A DNA stretch of 64,000 bases from Bog-473 sp035552395. GTDB taxonomy: Bacteria > Actinomycetota > Acidimicrobiia > Acidimicrobiales > RAAP-2. The notes under the pieces were generated by a model that was given only the letters and a program-made list of their open reading frames with translations, was not told where the DNA came from and did not search any database. The position numbers and the translations under genes are program-made. Numbering within the stretch: position 1 is the first letter of the stretch; each line of letters starts with the position of its first letter. Below are positions 8,556-16,633 of this stretch, one piece after another. The DNA is taken from the NCBI GenBank assembly GCA_035552395.1, contig DASZLL010000006.1:1-64000 (forward strand), in the 5' to 3' direction.

Positions 8556-9556
8556 CGGCGGCGCTCGGTCACGAAGCGCGTCAGCGCCACGAGGTCACCT
8601 TTGGGTGCGGGTGCCAGGGGCACCTGGTCGAGCGCCGCCAAGGCGTCCTCGAGGCTCGCCGCGGCCAGGTCCATCGTCTTCTCCTGGGCGCCGCAGGAAT
8701 CGAGCAACGCGCGAGCCCGTTCCACGTCGGCCGGGTTCAGGTCGTCGTCGAGCAGGCGCGCCAGTTCGGAACGGATCCGATCGTTCTGCGCGAGCGCGAT
8801 GGCCACCGGGAGCGACTTCTTGTGCGTCACGAGATCGCTACCCACTGGCTTCCCGGTGCGTGTCGGCTCGCCCCAAATGCCGAGTATGTCGTCCACGGCC
8901 TGAAACGCCAGACCGAGCTGGGACCCGAAACGGGCCAGTGCGGCGACGGTCTCGTCCTGGGCGCCAGCAAGGATGGAACCCAACGAGGCGGCGCACGCGA
9001 AGAGTGCCGACGTCTTCCCGCGCACCATGTCGAGGCACTCGGCCACCGAGACGGACCGCCGTGACTCGAACGCCATGTCGTCGGCCTGACCGGCGATCAT
9101 CGCACCGGTGGCATCGGCAAGGCAGTGGGCCGCGCCCACTCGCTCCGGTGTCGGGTCCTCGAGCAGCAGCTCGAGAGCAAGACTGGCCAGGGCATCTCCG
9201 GCGATGATGGCCCGCCCGACCCCGAACTCACTCCACACGGTCGGGCGGTGACGGCGCTCTCTGTCCCCGTCGATGATGTCGTCATGGATGAGGGAGAAGT
9301 TGTGCACGAGTTCAATGGCCACGGCCCCGACCAGCGCGGTCTCCTCAGCCGCACCGGTCGCCGTCGCGGAACGCAGCGTCAGTGCGGCGCGAATCCCTTT
9401 GCCCCCTCCGTCGAAATGATGGAACACGGGGGCCCGCAGCGGGGGGCTCAGCCGTTCGACCGCGCTCCGGAGGGCCGGCTCCACCCTGCGGCCCGCCTCC
9501 CTCAAGATGGCCGAAGCATCGGCTTCGGCGATCGCGGCGGGCGCCAACGTCGTCAC
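8552..9556 (-). CDS. Polyprenyl diphosphate synthase (probably FPP-forming)
   Basis: A trans-isoprenyl diphosphate synthase of 334 residues. The first Asp-rich motif is in IHDDIIDGDRERRHRP, the basic lysine region is GKGIRAAL, and the second Asp-rich motif is FQAVDDILGIWG. It condenses IPP with allylic diphosphates. The product length cannot be read from the sequence, but its place between hpnE and shc argues that it makes farnesyl diphosphate, the substrate of HpnD. GTG start overlaps the hpnE stop (GTGA at 9556-9553). A geranylgeranyl product is the main alternative. Confidence 0.92.
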   Translation of the reverse strand: MTTLAPAAIAEADASAILREAGRRVEPALRSAVERLSPPLRAPVFHHFDGGGKGIRAALTLRSATATGAAEETALVGAVAIELVHNFSLIHDDIIDGDRERRHRPTVWSEFGVGRAIIAGDALASLALELLLEDPTPERVGAAHCLADATGAMIAGQADDMAFESRRSVSVAECLDMVRGKTSALFACAASLGSILAGAQDETVAALARFGSQLGLAFQAVDDILGIWGEPTRTGKPVGSDLVTHKKSLPVAIALAQNDRIRSELARLLDDDLNPADVERARALLDSCGAQEKTMDLAAASLEDALAALDQVPLAPAPKGDLVALTRFVTERRR

Positions 9557-10917
9557 GACGACACCGGCTCCGGGCGCCTGGTCAGAGACGAGACCGCGGC
9601 GTCTTCCAAGCAGGCGGCCGCCGCACTCTGGCCACTGCGAACCGCACCCTCCATGGTGTCCGGCCAGCCCGTGTCACACCACGCGCCCGCGAGGTAGAGG
9701 CCCGGCCGCCCCGCCACCGCTCGGCGGCAGGAAGGGCGCAGTGCCGCCGTGCCCGGTACGCCGCGGAAAGTGGCCGCTCGCTCCCGGGTCACGAGACCGT
9801 CCAGCAGCCGCGCCGGCCGCGCCAGCGGATACAGGCTCTGGAGTGCCGCGAAGAAGGTGCGCACGAGCTGTTCGGACGGCTGAGCCATGTAGGCGTCCGC
9901 AGCGGACAGCGAGATGGAGAGGCACTGCCCGGTGCGCAGTCCGCTCGATTCGGTTCGATCGAAGACGAATTGAATGGGCGAATCGACCACTGCGGCAAAG
10001 GCGAGGTCGGTGACCCGGCGGTCCAGGACAAGGTGCACGTTCGCGATGGGCGATCGACCGAATAGGGCCTCCGACGGGACCATGGCGGTGGGAACGAGCC
10101 GCCGGGTGACCTGAGGCGGCGTCGCCACCACGACGGCATCGGCGAGGTGTTCTCGGTTACTGCTCGTCACCACAAAGGTTCCGTCGCGCCGGATCGAGAT
10201 CGCTTTCACGCGCGCACCCAAGAGTCGTTCCACCCCTGCCGCGTGCAGCGCACGGCCGCCGTGACCTCCGTGAAGATCGCTCAGGGGCACGGCCGACCAG
10301 CCGATATCGCCGGCGTCGGCCTGGTCGAGCAGGCCGGTGCGGAATACCTTGACGGCAAGTGCCAGCGAGGCCTCCGATGCCGGGAGATTCAAGGTGGGCA
10401 ACGCAATCAGGTTCCAGAGTTTCTGGACCGATTGATCGCTCTGACGCTGACGGCGCAGCCAACTGCCAAAGGTGATGTCGTCCAGTGTGGGGTCGTCCGG
10501 GTCGAGGCGGCGAAGTGCCAGCGCGGCGCGGAACAGACCTAGCCGATCGGCCAGTGCGAGGTGGCGGTAGCGAGCCAACGCCAATGCGAGATGGAGCGGT
10601 GCGGGGAGGCTGCTGCGAGTGATCGACGCCCGAATGCCGCGCGGCGACAGCACGGGGACTTCGAGCGAGCGTTGCAGACGCACGTCCGCTTCGGCCCCGA
10701 TCCGAGTGAGGAATTCCCGGTAAGCCGTGCAGCAGCGCAAGAACACGTGCTGCCCGTTGTCGAAGGACAGGCCCTTGCGGCTGAATGACCAGGTGAGCCC
10801 GCCGAGGCGTCGCCGCGCCTCTACCAACGTGACGTCGGCCCCGGCGTCGGCGAGCGTCAAGGCCGCGCTCACCCCGGCCAGCCCACCCCCGACCACGACC
10901 ACCCGGCGCTCGCTCAC
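9553..10917 (-). CDS. hpnE: Squalene-associated FAD-dependent desaturase HpnE
   Basis: HpnE uses FAD to reduce hydroxysqualene to squalene, the last of the three HpnCDE steps. The N-terminal dinucleotide fold reads VVVVGGGLAGVSAAL with VEARRRLGG, and the C-terminal FAD segment reads GLYLAGAWCDTGWPDTMEGAVRSG. This is a phytoene-desaturase-like amine oxidase fold. The start is set at GTG 10917, which overlaps the hpnD stop as GTGA and gives a 454-residue protein of usual length. The longer open frame upstream to 11133 is only hpnD read in another frame. Confidence 0.93.
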   Translation of the reverse strand: MSERRVVVVGGGLAGVSAALTLADAGADVTLVEARRRLGGLTWSFSRKGLSFDNGQHVFLRCCTAYREFLTRIGAEADVRLQRSLEVPVLSPRGIRASITRSSLPAPLHLALALARYRHLALADRLGLFRAALALRRLDPDDPTLDDITFGSWLRRQRQSDQSVQKLWNLIALPTLNLPASEASLALAVKVFRTGLLDQADAGDIGWSAVPLSDLHGGHGGRALHAAGVERLLGARVKAISIRRDGTFVVTSSNREHLADAVVVATPPQVTRRLVPTAMVPSEALFGRSPIANVHLVLDRRVTDLAFAAVVDSPIQFVFDRTESSGLRTGQCLSISLSAADAYMAQPSEQLVRTFFAALQSLYPLARPARLLDGLVTRERAATFRGVPGTAALRPSCRRAVAGRPGLYLAGAWCDTGWPDTMEGAVRSGQSAAAACLEDAAVSSLTRRPEPVSS

Positions 10918-11750
10918 GGTGAGACTCCGACCAAGCATCGGCCGGCGATCCAGACCTTCTCTACCGTGGGCAGCGAAATCCGTCCCTCGGTCACGGTCAT
11001 CGGATGGCGTTCGATGCGACGGAACAGGCTGCGGTAGATGCCGGCCATCACGCCGACACAGGCCCGGCTGCGGCGGTCGAGGCGCGGGAGCAGCTGCAGG
11101 CCGCGCTGATACCACTCGGGCACGCGTGCGCACTCCAGGGCAACCAGGTCGGCCAGGACAGGTGCACTGCCGGAGAGATTCGGCGGGCAGCCCACCGCGT
11201 CAGCATCGGCGACGGGAAGGTAGACCCTGCCGTTGCCGAGGTCCTCGACGACGTCACGCAGGATGTTTGTGAGTTGCAGCGCGACGCCCAGGTCGTCAGC
11301 CAGCTCGACGGATTTCTTATCGGTCGTCCCGAACACCGCCAAGGACAGACGGCCGATCGAGCCGGCGACCAAGCGGCAGTAGACCACGAGGTCGTCGAAG
11401 GTGGCGTAGGAAGTTCCGAGGACGTCCATCTCGCACCCGTCGATCAGCTCGTCAAAGGCCCCCATCGGCAGTTCGTACTGCGCCGCCGCCGCTGCCATCG
11501 CGACGAGTACCGGATCGTCCGTGTTTGACGGCGTCTCGTGGAGGTCGGCCCGGACCTGGGCCAGCTCCGTGAGCTTCTGGCCTCCTGGCGCGGTGCCGTC
11601 TCCGATGTCGTCGATGCGCCGGGCCAGGGCGTACACCGCCGAGAGCGCCCGGCGCTCCGGGGGGCGGAGAATGCGGATGCCGTACCCGAAGTTCTTGGCC
11701 TCTCGGTTGGTGATGTCCTCACACGCCCGGTATGCCAACTCCGTATTCAC
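10914..11750 (-). CDS. hpnD: Presqualene diphosphate synthase HpnD
   Basis: HpnD condenses two farnesyl diphosphates into presqualene diphosphate. It is a squalene/phytoene-synthase fold of about 278 residues. The two Mg-binding motifs are visible: ALARRIDDIGDG near the N-terminus and TNILRDVVEDLGNGRVYLP in the middle, together with YATFDDLVVYCRLVAGSIG. The GTG start at 11750 overlaps the hpnC stop (GTGA) and fits the family length; the long open frame further upstream is antisense of frame to hpnC and lacks family sequence. Confidence 0.94.
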   Translation of the reverse strand: MNTELAYRACEDITNREAKNFGYGIRILRPPERRALSAVYALARRIDDIGDGTAPGGQKLTELAQVRADLHETPSNTDDPVLVAMAAAAAQYELPMGAFDELIDGCEMDVLGTSYATFDDLVVYCRLVAGSIGRLSLAVFGTTDKKSVELADDLGVALQLTNILRDVVEDLGNGRVYLPVADADAVGCPPNLSGSAPVLADLVALECARVPEWYQRGLQLLPRLDRRSRACVGVMAGIYRSLFRRIERHPMTVTEGRISLPTVEKVWIAGRCLVGVSP

Positions 11751-12610
11751 AGCGCCCGACCCGCCGAAGTCGCCGCCAGCGTGGCCGCGAGGCGCAGACC
11801 CAAGCGAGCTCCCGTGGGCCGGGGGCGCCGGCCGAGCACATCGTGCCCGGCCCGCTCGATCGCATCGAGCGCTGCGAGCCCGCCTGCGGCAAATCCGCAC
11901 ACCGCGATGCGGAATCGGAGGGGGAGCGACCGGCCCAGAGGCGCGGCTGCGCCGAGGAGTCGTCGAGCCCGAGCCGCCTCGAATCGGAGCACCATTCGCA
12001 GTTCTCGTCCAGCGTGCGAAGCGCTCAGCTCGGCTTCGCTGCACTGAAAGGCCCGAAGGTCCACTTGCGGCAAGTAGACGCGGCCCACGGCAAAATCTTC
12101 GGCCACGTCTTGGATGTGCTCGACCAGCTGCAACCCGATACAGACATCGTCAGAGAGGCGGAGCTGCTGCGGCCCGGTCTGGCCAAGCACGGAGAGGACA
12201 AGTCGTCCGACCGGAGCAGCGGACAGTCTGCAATAGGACACCAGGTCATCGAATGTCTCGTAGCGATGCACCACCTGATCGCGCCGGTTGGCCTCGATCA
12301 GGTCGCGGAATGGTGCGAGCGAGAGGTCGCGCTGCGAGAGGGTCGGTGTCAGCCTTCGTAAGAGGGGGTGGGTGGCGTCTCCATGCTCAGCCCGCTCGAG
12401 TTCGGCCTCCAACCAATCGAGCAATTCGAGCCGGTCCCCGACGGCCTCGTCACCGATGTCATCGGCCAGCCGAGCAAACCCGTAAATGGCCAACAGATGT
12501 TGCCGGACGGCCCGGGGTAGCAGCCTCGAGGCCACGGCGAAGTTCTCCGACTGGGCCTGCCGGAGTACGGAGTCGGAGCCTGGGATCGCTTCGGGAGGAC
12601 GGGCACTCAC
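11747..12610 (-). CDS. hpnC: Hydroxysqualene synthase HpnC
   Basis: HpnC turns presqualene diphosphate into hydroxysqualene, which HpnE reduces. It is a 287-residue squalene-synthase homologue and the first gene of the operon. The first Asp motif is FARLADDIGDE; the second is EHIQDVAEDFAVGRVYLP, and YETFDDLVSYCRLSAAPVG lies between them. The C-terminal 40 residues are Ala/Arg-rich and less conserved. The proposed start is GTG 12610. No strong Shine-Dalgarno sequence is seen, so the start could be a few codons off. Confidence 0.93.
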   Translation of the reverse strand: MSARPPEAIPGSDSVLRQAQSENFAVASRLLPRAVRQHLLAIYGFARLADDIGDEAVGDRLELLDWLEAELERAEHGDATHPLLRRLTPTLSQRDLSLAPFRDLIEANRRDQVVHRYETFDDLVSYCRLSAAPVGRLVLSVLGQTGPQQLRLSDDVCIGLQLVEHIQDVAEDFAVGRVYLPQVDLRAFQCSEAELSASHAGRELRMVLRFEAARARRLLGAAAPLGRSLPLRFRIAVCGFAAGGLAALDAIERAGHDVLGRRPRPTGARLGLRLAATLAATSAGRAL

Positions 12611-12647
12611 GAACCCAACTTCAGGGAATTGATCTCGCGTATAGGAC

Positions 12648-12663
12648 GAATGAGTGAGTATTC
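12648..12663. promoter_or_regulatory. Candidate operator palindrome before hpnC
   Basis: The inverted repeat GAATGAGTGAGTATTC (GAAT, 8-base centre, ATTC) lies just downstream of the candidate -10 of hpnC, where a bound repressor would block transcription. The neighbouring MerR/TetR-type regulator is the obvious candidate ligand. The arms are short and chance is possible. Confidence 0.35.
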
Positions 12664-12667
12664 ATCA

Positions 12668-12696
12668 TTGATATACAAGCCATGACGAATAGTCAA
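12668..12696 (-). promoter_or_regulatory. Candidate promoter of the hopanoid operon
   Basis: On the minus strand TTGACT (12696-12691) is followed after 17 bases by TATCAA (12673-12668), a fair sigma-70-like pair about 60 bases before the hpnC start. An alternative -10, TATATC, gives a 15-base spacer. The stretch is clearly AT-richer than its surroundings. Confidence 0.45.
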
Positions 12697-12734
12697 GGAA
12701 GGAGTTGTGCGAATAGAGCTCGCCTTCGCCCGCG

Positions 12735-13514
12735 TCAGCTGGTATGGAGCCCCAGCGCCCCCTGAATCAGTTCCACCAACGCCGCAGACACGACGTCGCT
12801 CGCAGTGTCTGCTACCGAACGATCGGTCGATCGCATGTGGGGTTGGAGACGAGCCGCCAGCTCACCCGTCACCGAGTCCATGACGCCGGTGGGTTCTGAT
12901 GCGGCGCGCCTTTCGCGAAGGACGAATTCAAGGAGCAATGGCATGTATGGCTCGAGCAGCCCGCGCACCAAGGTGATCGCCCGGGCCTTGCCGATGTGGG
13001 AGGGCAATCCCTTCAGCTCGTCGCCAACGGCCTCGGGCACGGACTGCACCGCGGCCAGGAAGATCGCATCCTTTGACTCAAAATGTCGATAAAACGACCC
13101 CGTAGCCATGTCGGCGGCGGCGCAGATGTCCGCGATGTTCACCCCGACATAGCCGTGATGCGCGAAGGCGTCGCGGGCCGCGGCCAACAGCCGAGCGAGG
13201 GGCTCCGACCGCGCGGCTGCGTCGAGGTAAGCGGTGAGGACCTGGTCCCACATCTGGGGCCGAAAGGCCTCCTCGCGGCCGTCGGGGAGCAGGTCGGGGA
13301 GCACTTCGGCAATGGACGCCAGTGACATGTGCCGTTCTCCCCGCAGGAGACGGATCATCGCCAGCGCCTCGACATGGCGGTCGTCGTAGAGGTATCGGTT
13401 CGTCGCGACGATGGTCGGCTCCGGGAGCAGTCCGAGCCGGCGGTAGGAATGAATGGTGGGGACGGAGACGCCCGCCCGCTCAGCCAATTCAGAGATAGTA
13501 AAAGGGCTCTTCAA
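12735..13514 (-). CDS. MerR-HTH plus TetR-HTH fusion regulator
   Basis: A regulator with two DNA-binding domains. The N-terminal part FTISELAERAGVSVPTIHSY, followed by RRLGLLPEP and ATNRYLYDDRHVEAL, is a MerR-family winged helix. It is followed after a linker by a TetR-type helix-turn-helix (AFAHHGYVGVNIADICAAAD, then MATGSFYRHFESKDAIF) and a TetR ligand domain. I chose the TTG at 13514, which puts the MerR domain at the very N-terminus (259 residues). An upstream start at 13601 would overlap the divergent degV gene. Adjacency and orientation suggest it controls the hopanoid operon, itself or degV (inference). Confidence 0.8.
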   Translation of the reverse strand: MKSPFTISELAERAGVSVPTIHSYRRLGLLPEPTIVATNRYLYDDRHVEALAMIRLLRGERHMSLASIAEVLPDLLPDGREEAFRPQMWDQVLTAYLDAAARSEPLARLLAAARDAFAHHGYVGVNIADICAAADMATGSFYRHFESKDAIFLAAVQSVPEAVGDELKGLPSHIGKARAITLVRGLLEPYMPLLLEFVLRERRAASEPTGVMDSVTGELAARLQPHMRSTDRSVADTASDVVSAALVELIQGALGLHTS

Positions 13515-13555
13515 GGCGCGCGTTCGCCTGACACCTCTGGTTATATTGGCCTGCG

Positions 13556-14368
13556 GTGTCTTCGGTCTTGCTTGTGACTGATTCGAGCGCGTGCCTGCCA
13601 CCGGGACTCCTCAGCCGTGCAGACGTCAGGGTGCTTCCTATCGACATTCTGATCGGCGACGAGGTGGTCACCGATGGTCCTGACGCTACTCAGCGCGTAT
13701 ACCGAGCGTTTGTCGAGGATGAACCCACCAAATCCGCCCCACCGTCGATGCATGCCTACGTCGACGCTGTCGAGTGTAGTGAGTTCGACGCTGCCGTGGT
13801 GTTGACGCCTGCAGTCGAATTCACCGTGATGTACCGCAATGCGCGCCTTGCGTCGGCGACATGTCGTCGTCACATGGAGGTGGTGGACACCCGTACTGCC
13901 GCGGCCGGACAGGGTCTGGTGGTTTCGGCCGCCGTCGAGGCGCTGGCCGCGGGTGCCTCTGCCCCGGACGTCGCCGAAGTCGCCCGCCAGGTTGCGGATC
14001 GTACCGAACTGGTCGCCCTTCTCCCCGATCTCACGTCGATTCAGCGCAGTGGGCATGTTCCTGCCACTTCGTTGGAGCGCTACGACGATCGGGCTTCTCA
14101 GCTGCTCTTTCGCGTCGACCACGGATCCATCTCCCCACTCGGTCGCCCAAATGCTGACTGGGAGAGTTGGTCGGTGTTGTTCGCAGCCTGGCTCGCTTCG
14201 GGAGGCTCCAACGCCGAACGCACGTTGTATTTCCATGCGAACGACGAAGCTGCGGCGTCGGGGTTCCGGTCGTTTCTCGGAGGCGAAGAACCCATTGTGG
14301 AATTCAGTCCGGCGATGACGGTCCACACCGGGATCGGCTGCGTCGGGGTTGCGTGGACCCGGCGCTGA
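13556..14368 (+). CDS. DegV family protein
   Basis: A 270-residue DegV-fold protein, a family that binds fatty acids and in Firmicutes hands them to fatty acid kinase. Visible are the N-terminal VLLVTDSSACLPP, the TKSAPPS segment after strand 3, and the region AAGQGLVVSAA. No fatty-acid kinase gene is nearby. The GTG start at 13556 lies about 40 bases from the divergent MerR/TetR regulator, so both genes share a very short control region. Confidence 0.85.
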   Translation: MSSVLLVTDSSACLPPGLLSRADVRVLPIDILIGDEVVTDGPDATQRVYRAFVEDEPTKSAPPSMHAYVDAVECSEFDAAVVLTPAVEFTVMYRNARLASATCRRHMEVVDTRTAAAGQGLVVSAAVEALAAGASAPDVAEVARQVADRTELVALLPDLTSIQRSGHVPATSLERYDDRASQLLFRVDHGSISPLGRPNADWESWSVLFAAWLASGGSNAERTLYFHANDEAAASGFRSFLGGEEPIVEFSPAMTVHTGIGCVGVAWTRR

Positions 14369-14387
14369 TCACCGCCTCTGCCCGCGA

Positions 14388-15344
14388 TTACTTCTCGAGC
14401 GCCATCCGCCACGGTCCGAGGTCGAGCGCTGGGTACCGTTCCTGAGTCTGCTCGACCAGGCGCTCGTTCCAGACGGGGTGGCCCGGTGAGGGCCACCCGA
14501 ACAGCGCCAACTCTCGGGGAGTCGATCCCTCCACGAAGACGGTCCACTCGATGCTCGTCGACACTGACTGCTGCGTGTTGTACCCGATCCATTCGACCTC
14601 CGCGTTCTTGAAGGCGATCGAGGCCACGAACCTGGCTCCCGAGGTCGAGCCGAAGGGAGCGCCCCGGTGCCAACAGTCGGACCGGTAGGCCAGGTATGAG
14701 CCCCTGAGACCCGGAGCGCGTTGCTCGGCCTCATAGACACCCGGCTCCATGTTGGGCATGACGACGCCGTACGGAGAGTCGATGTGGTTCGAGTCGCGCA
14801 CCGAGACCAGTCGGGTTGGGTTGTCGGTGTCCGATATGTCGGAGAGATAGAGGAACCCCTCGAGGTTCCACCAGGGGGATTCGCTTCCCGGGGGGAGCCA
14901 TGAGTGGTTACGGTCGATGTGCATCGGTTGCTCGTAGTTGGTGACGCCGGCGTACTTTGCACTGGCGCCGGCCTGGTACAACCTGATGTCGGTACTTCCG
15001 AGCGCGCGCTCGGCGAAATTGACGATCGATGGGTGGACACACAACCGGTTGAGCGCACCGGTGCCCGGAAAGGGAAACGTGGCGGACCATCGTTGCTGCT
15101 CGGGGCGAAACCCCGGGCCCTCGTCGGGCCACTCGAACGCTTCCTTCGGTTCAATCGGGTGGCCCTTCCACCGTTCGGTCACGCCCTCCGGATCGGCGTG
15201 GAGCTCCCCGGCACTGGGAAAGATCGCCCGGAGATCCTCGGCGACGGCGTCCATCACCTCCGTGCCCACCAACCCCTCGATGAGGATCCAGCCCTGTTCC
15301 CGCCACGTCGTGACTTCGGCGTCAGTCGCGAATCGTGAAGTCAC
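14388..15344 (-). CDS. Phytanoyl-CoA dioxygenase (PhyH) family protein
   Basis: A 318-residue Fe(II)/2-oxoglutarate oxygenase-like protein. The facial triad is visible as HxD in PMHIDRNHSWLPPG and the distal His in SDCWHRGAPFGS, followed by an Arg (GARFVASIAF) that could bind 2-oxoglutarate. PhyH relatives hydroxylate fatty acyl chains or small natural products; the substrate is unknown here. It is transcribed towards degV and stands alone, with 19 bases between the two stops. Confidence 0.82.
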   Translation of the reverse strand: MTSRFATDAEVTTWREQGWILIEGLVGTEVMDAVAEDLRAIFPSAGELHADPEGVTERWKGHPIEPKEAFEWPDEGPGFRPEQQRWSATFPFPGTGALNRLCVHPSIVNFAERALGSTDIRLYQAGASAKYAGVTNYEQPMHIDRNHSWLPPGSESPWWNLEGFLYLSDISDTDNPTRLVSVRDSNHIDSPYGVVMPNMEPGVYEAEQRAPGLRGSYLAYRSDCWHRGAPFGSTSGARFVASIAFKNAEVEWIGYNTQQSVSTSIEWTVFVEGSTPRELALFGWPSPGHPVWNERLVEQTQERYPALDLGPWRMALEK

Positions 15345-15513
15345 GATCGTGTCATCCCCTTTCGTCTGCCTGAGCGGGCAAATGTGCTCGCCGCAGTCAT
15401 CTCATTGTTCTACGCAGTCTCGGACACCCGGATCATCGACAGTTTCGAGAGCCGCTCCTGAGCCCAGAGACCGAAGAGCAGGGCGGCTCTGTGCCTCATG
15501 TCGTGTGCTCCCG

Positions 15514-15633
15514 CCGGTCCCTCTCGCGGTCGACAAACTGGTCCTTCCCTACAGCACTGGCGACTCCGCGATCGGCCTGGCGACGGTGCCTCCGGACGAA
15601 CTCCTCGCCTCCTTGACCACCGCAAGTGATTGA
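15514..15633 (+). pseudogene. Possible C-terminal remnant of a glycosidase/phosphorylase-like gene
   Basis: In an otherwise non-coding gap, one frame reads DKLVLPYSTGDSAIGLATVP then DELLASLTTASD and a stop. This looks like the last blade of GH130/DUF377-type five-bladed propeller enzymes, which often end in 'YGxxDTxIGLATxxLDELLA'. There is no matching coding sequence or start upstream, so if real it is a gene stump. The remainder of 15345-15668 shows nothing I can name. Confidence 0.3.
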
Positions 15634-15668
15634 CTCAAGGAACCGCTATCGATTGATTGGAGACACTT

Positions 15669-15800
15669 ATGCCTGACCGGTCACCTCAGAAACCCTCCGC
15701 AAAGAAGCCGGGCAAGTCCCTCAAGGAGAAGAGGGAAGCCAAAAAGGAGAAGCGGGACGAGAGAGACAAGAAGAACGATCGCATGGGATCAGGGCGTTGA
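15669..15800 (+). CDS. Small Lys-rich actinobacterial protein (43 aa)
   Basis: A 43-residue open frame starting at ATG 15669 with GGAG nine bases upstream. The product starts MPDRSPQKPSAKKPGKS and continues LKEKREAKKEKRDERDKKND, extremely basic and probably helical or disordered. Very similar small 'KKxGKSLKEKRxAKKxK' proteins recur in actinobacterial genomes (from memory), which supports a real gene. The function is unknown; nucleic-acid or ribosome association would fit the charge but is speculation. Confidence 0.65.
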   Translation: MPDRSPQKPSAKKPGKSLKEKREAKKEKRDERDKKNDRMGSGR

Positions 15801-15952
15801 CTGCCCGGTGCGCGTAGCGGAGCTCGGATCGATTTCCCACGTGTTCCGCCGTCGATCTCAGCGTTTGATCGGCGTCGGTCAATCACTCGACGTGGGCCGG
15901 CGCTGTTCAGGGCGAACCCGTTCTGTGTTTCCCTTGACAGGGTCCTTGCCCG

Positions 15953-16633
15953 TCAGCGCTGATCGAGACGCCGGGCCAGCTGCCCGACGCTCAGCGGCGG
16001 GTGCACGAGCGCAGGGGCGCCCGGGCGCAGCCCATCGAGGGTGATTTCGAGAAAGCGCAGAGACGGTTTCGAACCGGGCGTGTCGCACAGGTCGGCGATC
16101 GCACGCACCGCCTTGAGCAAGATGACGATGTCGGTCACCTCGACGTCGATGCGTAGCGTGCCCGCGTCCTTGGTGCGGTCCACGATGTCGTCCAGCAGCG
16201 GAGCCAGTTGGGTGAGCCAGATGCGGTGCGTCGACCCCCATGGCGGTGGCGAGATGGTGGCCCGCCAAACGCTGGGCACGGCGATGCACCGCCGTATGAA
16301 TTCGAATGCGGCCTCGTCGGGCGAAACGTTGGCCAGCACGTCCTCGGTGATCTGGCGCACTCGCTCCCGCGCCGCCAGCACCACCGCGTTGAACAGGTCG
16401 GCCTTGGTTGGAAACCGCCGATAGAGCGTACCGACGCCGACGTCGGCCCGGCCGGCAATGGCCTCCATCGAGGCGTCGTACCCGTGCTCGGCAAACACAT
16501 CGCGCGCGGCGCACAGGATCCGCCCGAGATTCACCTCGGCGTCGCGTCGTAGCGGTCGTATCTCCTCGTCGGAGAGCACACCGGAAATCGGGCGCAGGAT
16601 TGGATTGGACGCGGTGGCGCTGCGCCGGGTCAC
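15953..16633 (-). CDS. TetR family regulator
   Basis: A 226-residue TetR-type repressor. The helix-turn-helix reads ARDVFAEHGYDASMEAIAGR, then ADVGVGTLYRRFPTKADLF, with a C-terminal ligand and dimer domain. Its GTG start overlaps the stop of the MFS exporter (GTGA at 16633-16630), so the two form an operon. The perfect palindrome before the exporter is its likely operator, giving self-limiting control of efflux. Confidence 0.88.
   Translation of the reverse strand: MTRRSATASNPILRPISGVLSDEEIRPLRRDAEVNLGRILCAARDVFAEHGYDASMEAIAGRADVGVGTLYRRFPTKADLFNAVVLAARERVRQITEDVLANVSPDEAAFEFIRRCIAVPSVWRATISPPPWGSTHRIWLTQLAPLLDDIVDRTKDAGTLRIDVEVTDIVILLKAVRAIADLCDTPGSKPSLRFLEITLDGLRPGAPALVHPPLSVGQLARRLDQR

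Noticed and set aside
10918..11133. N-terminal extension of hpnE
   Set aside because: It reads through hpnD in another frame and lacks family sequence; the GTGA overlap at 10914-10917 gives a normal-length HpnE.
2281..12610. Horizontal transfer of the hopanoid operon
   Set aside because: Base composition and codon use look like the rest of the window and no mobile element or tRNA borders it.
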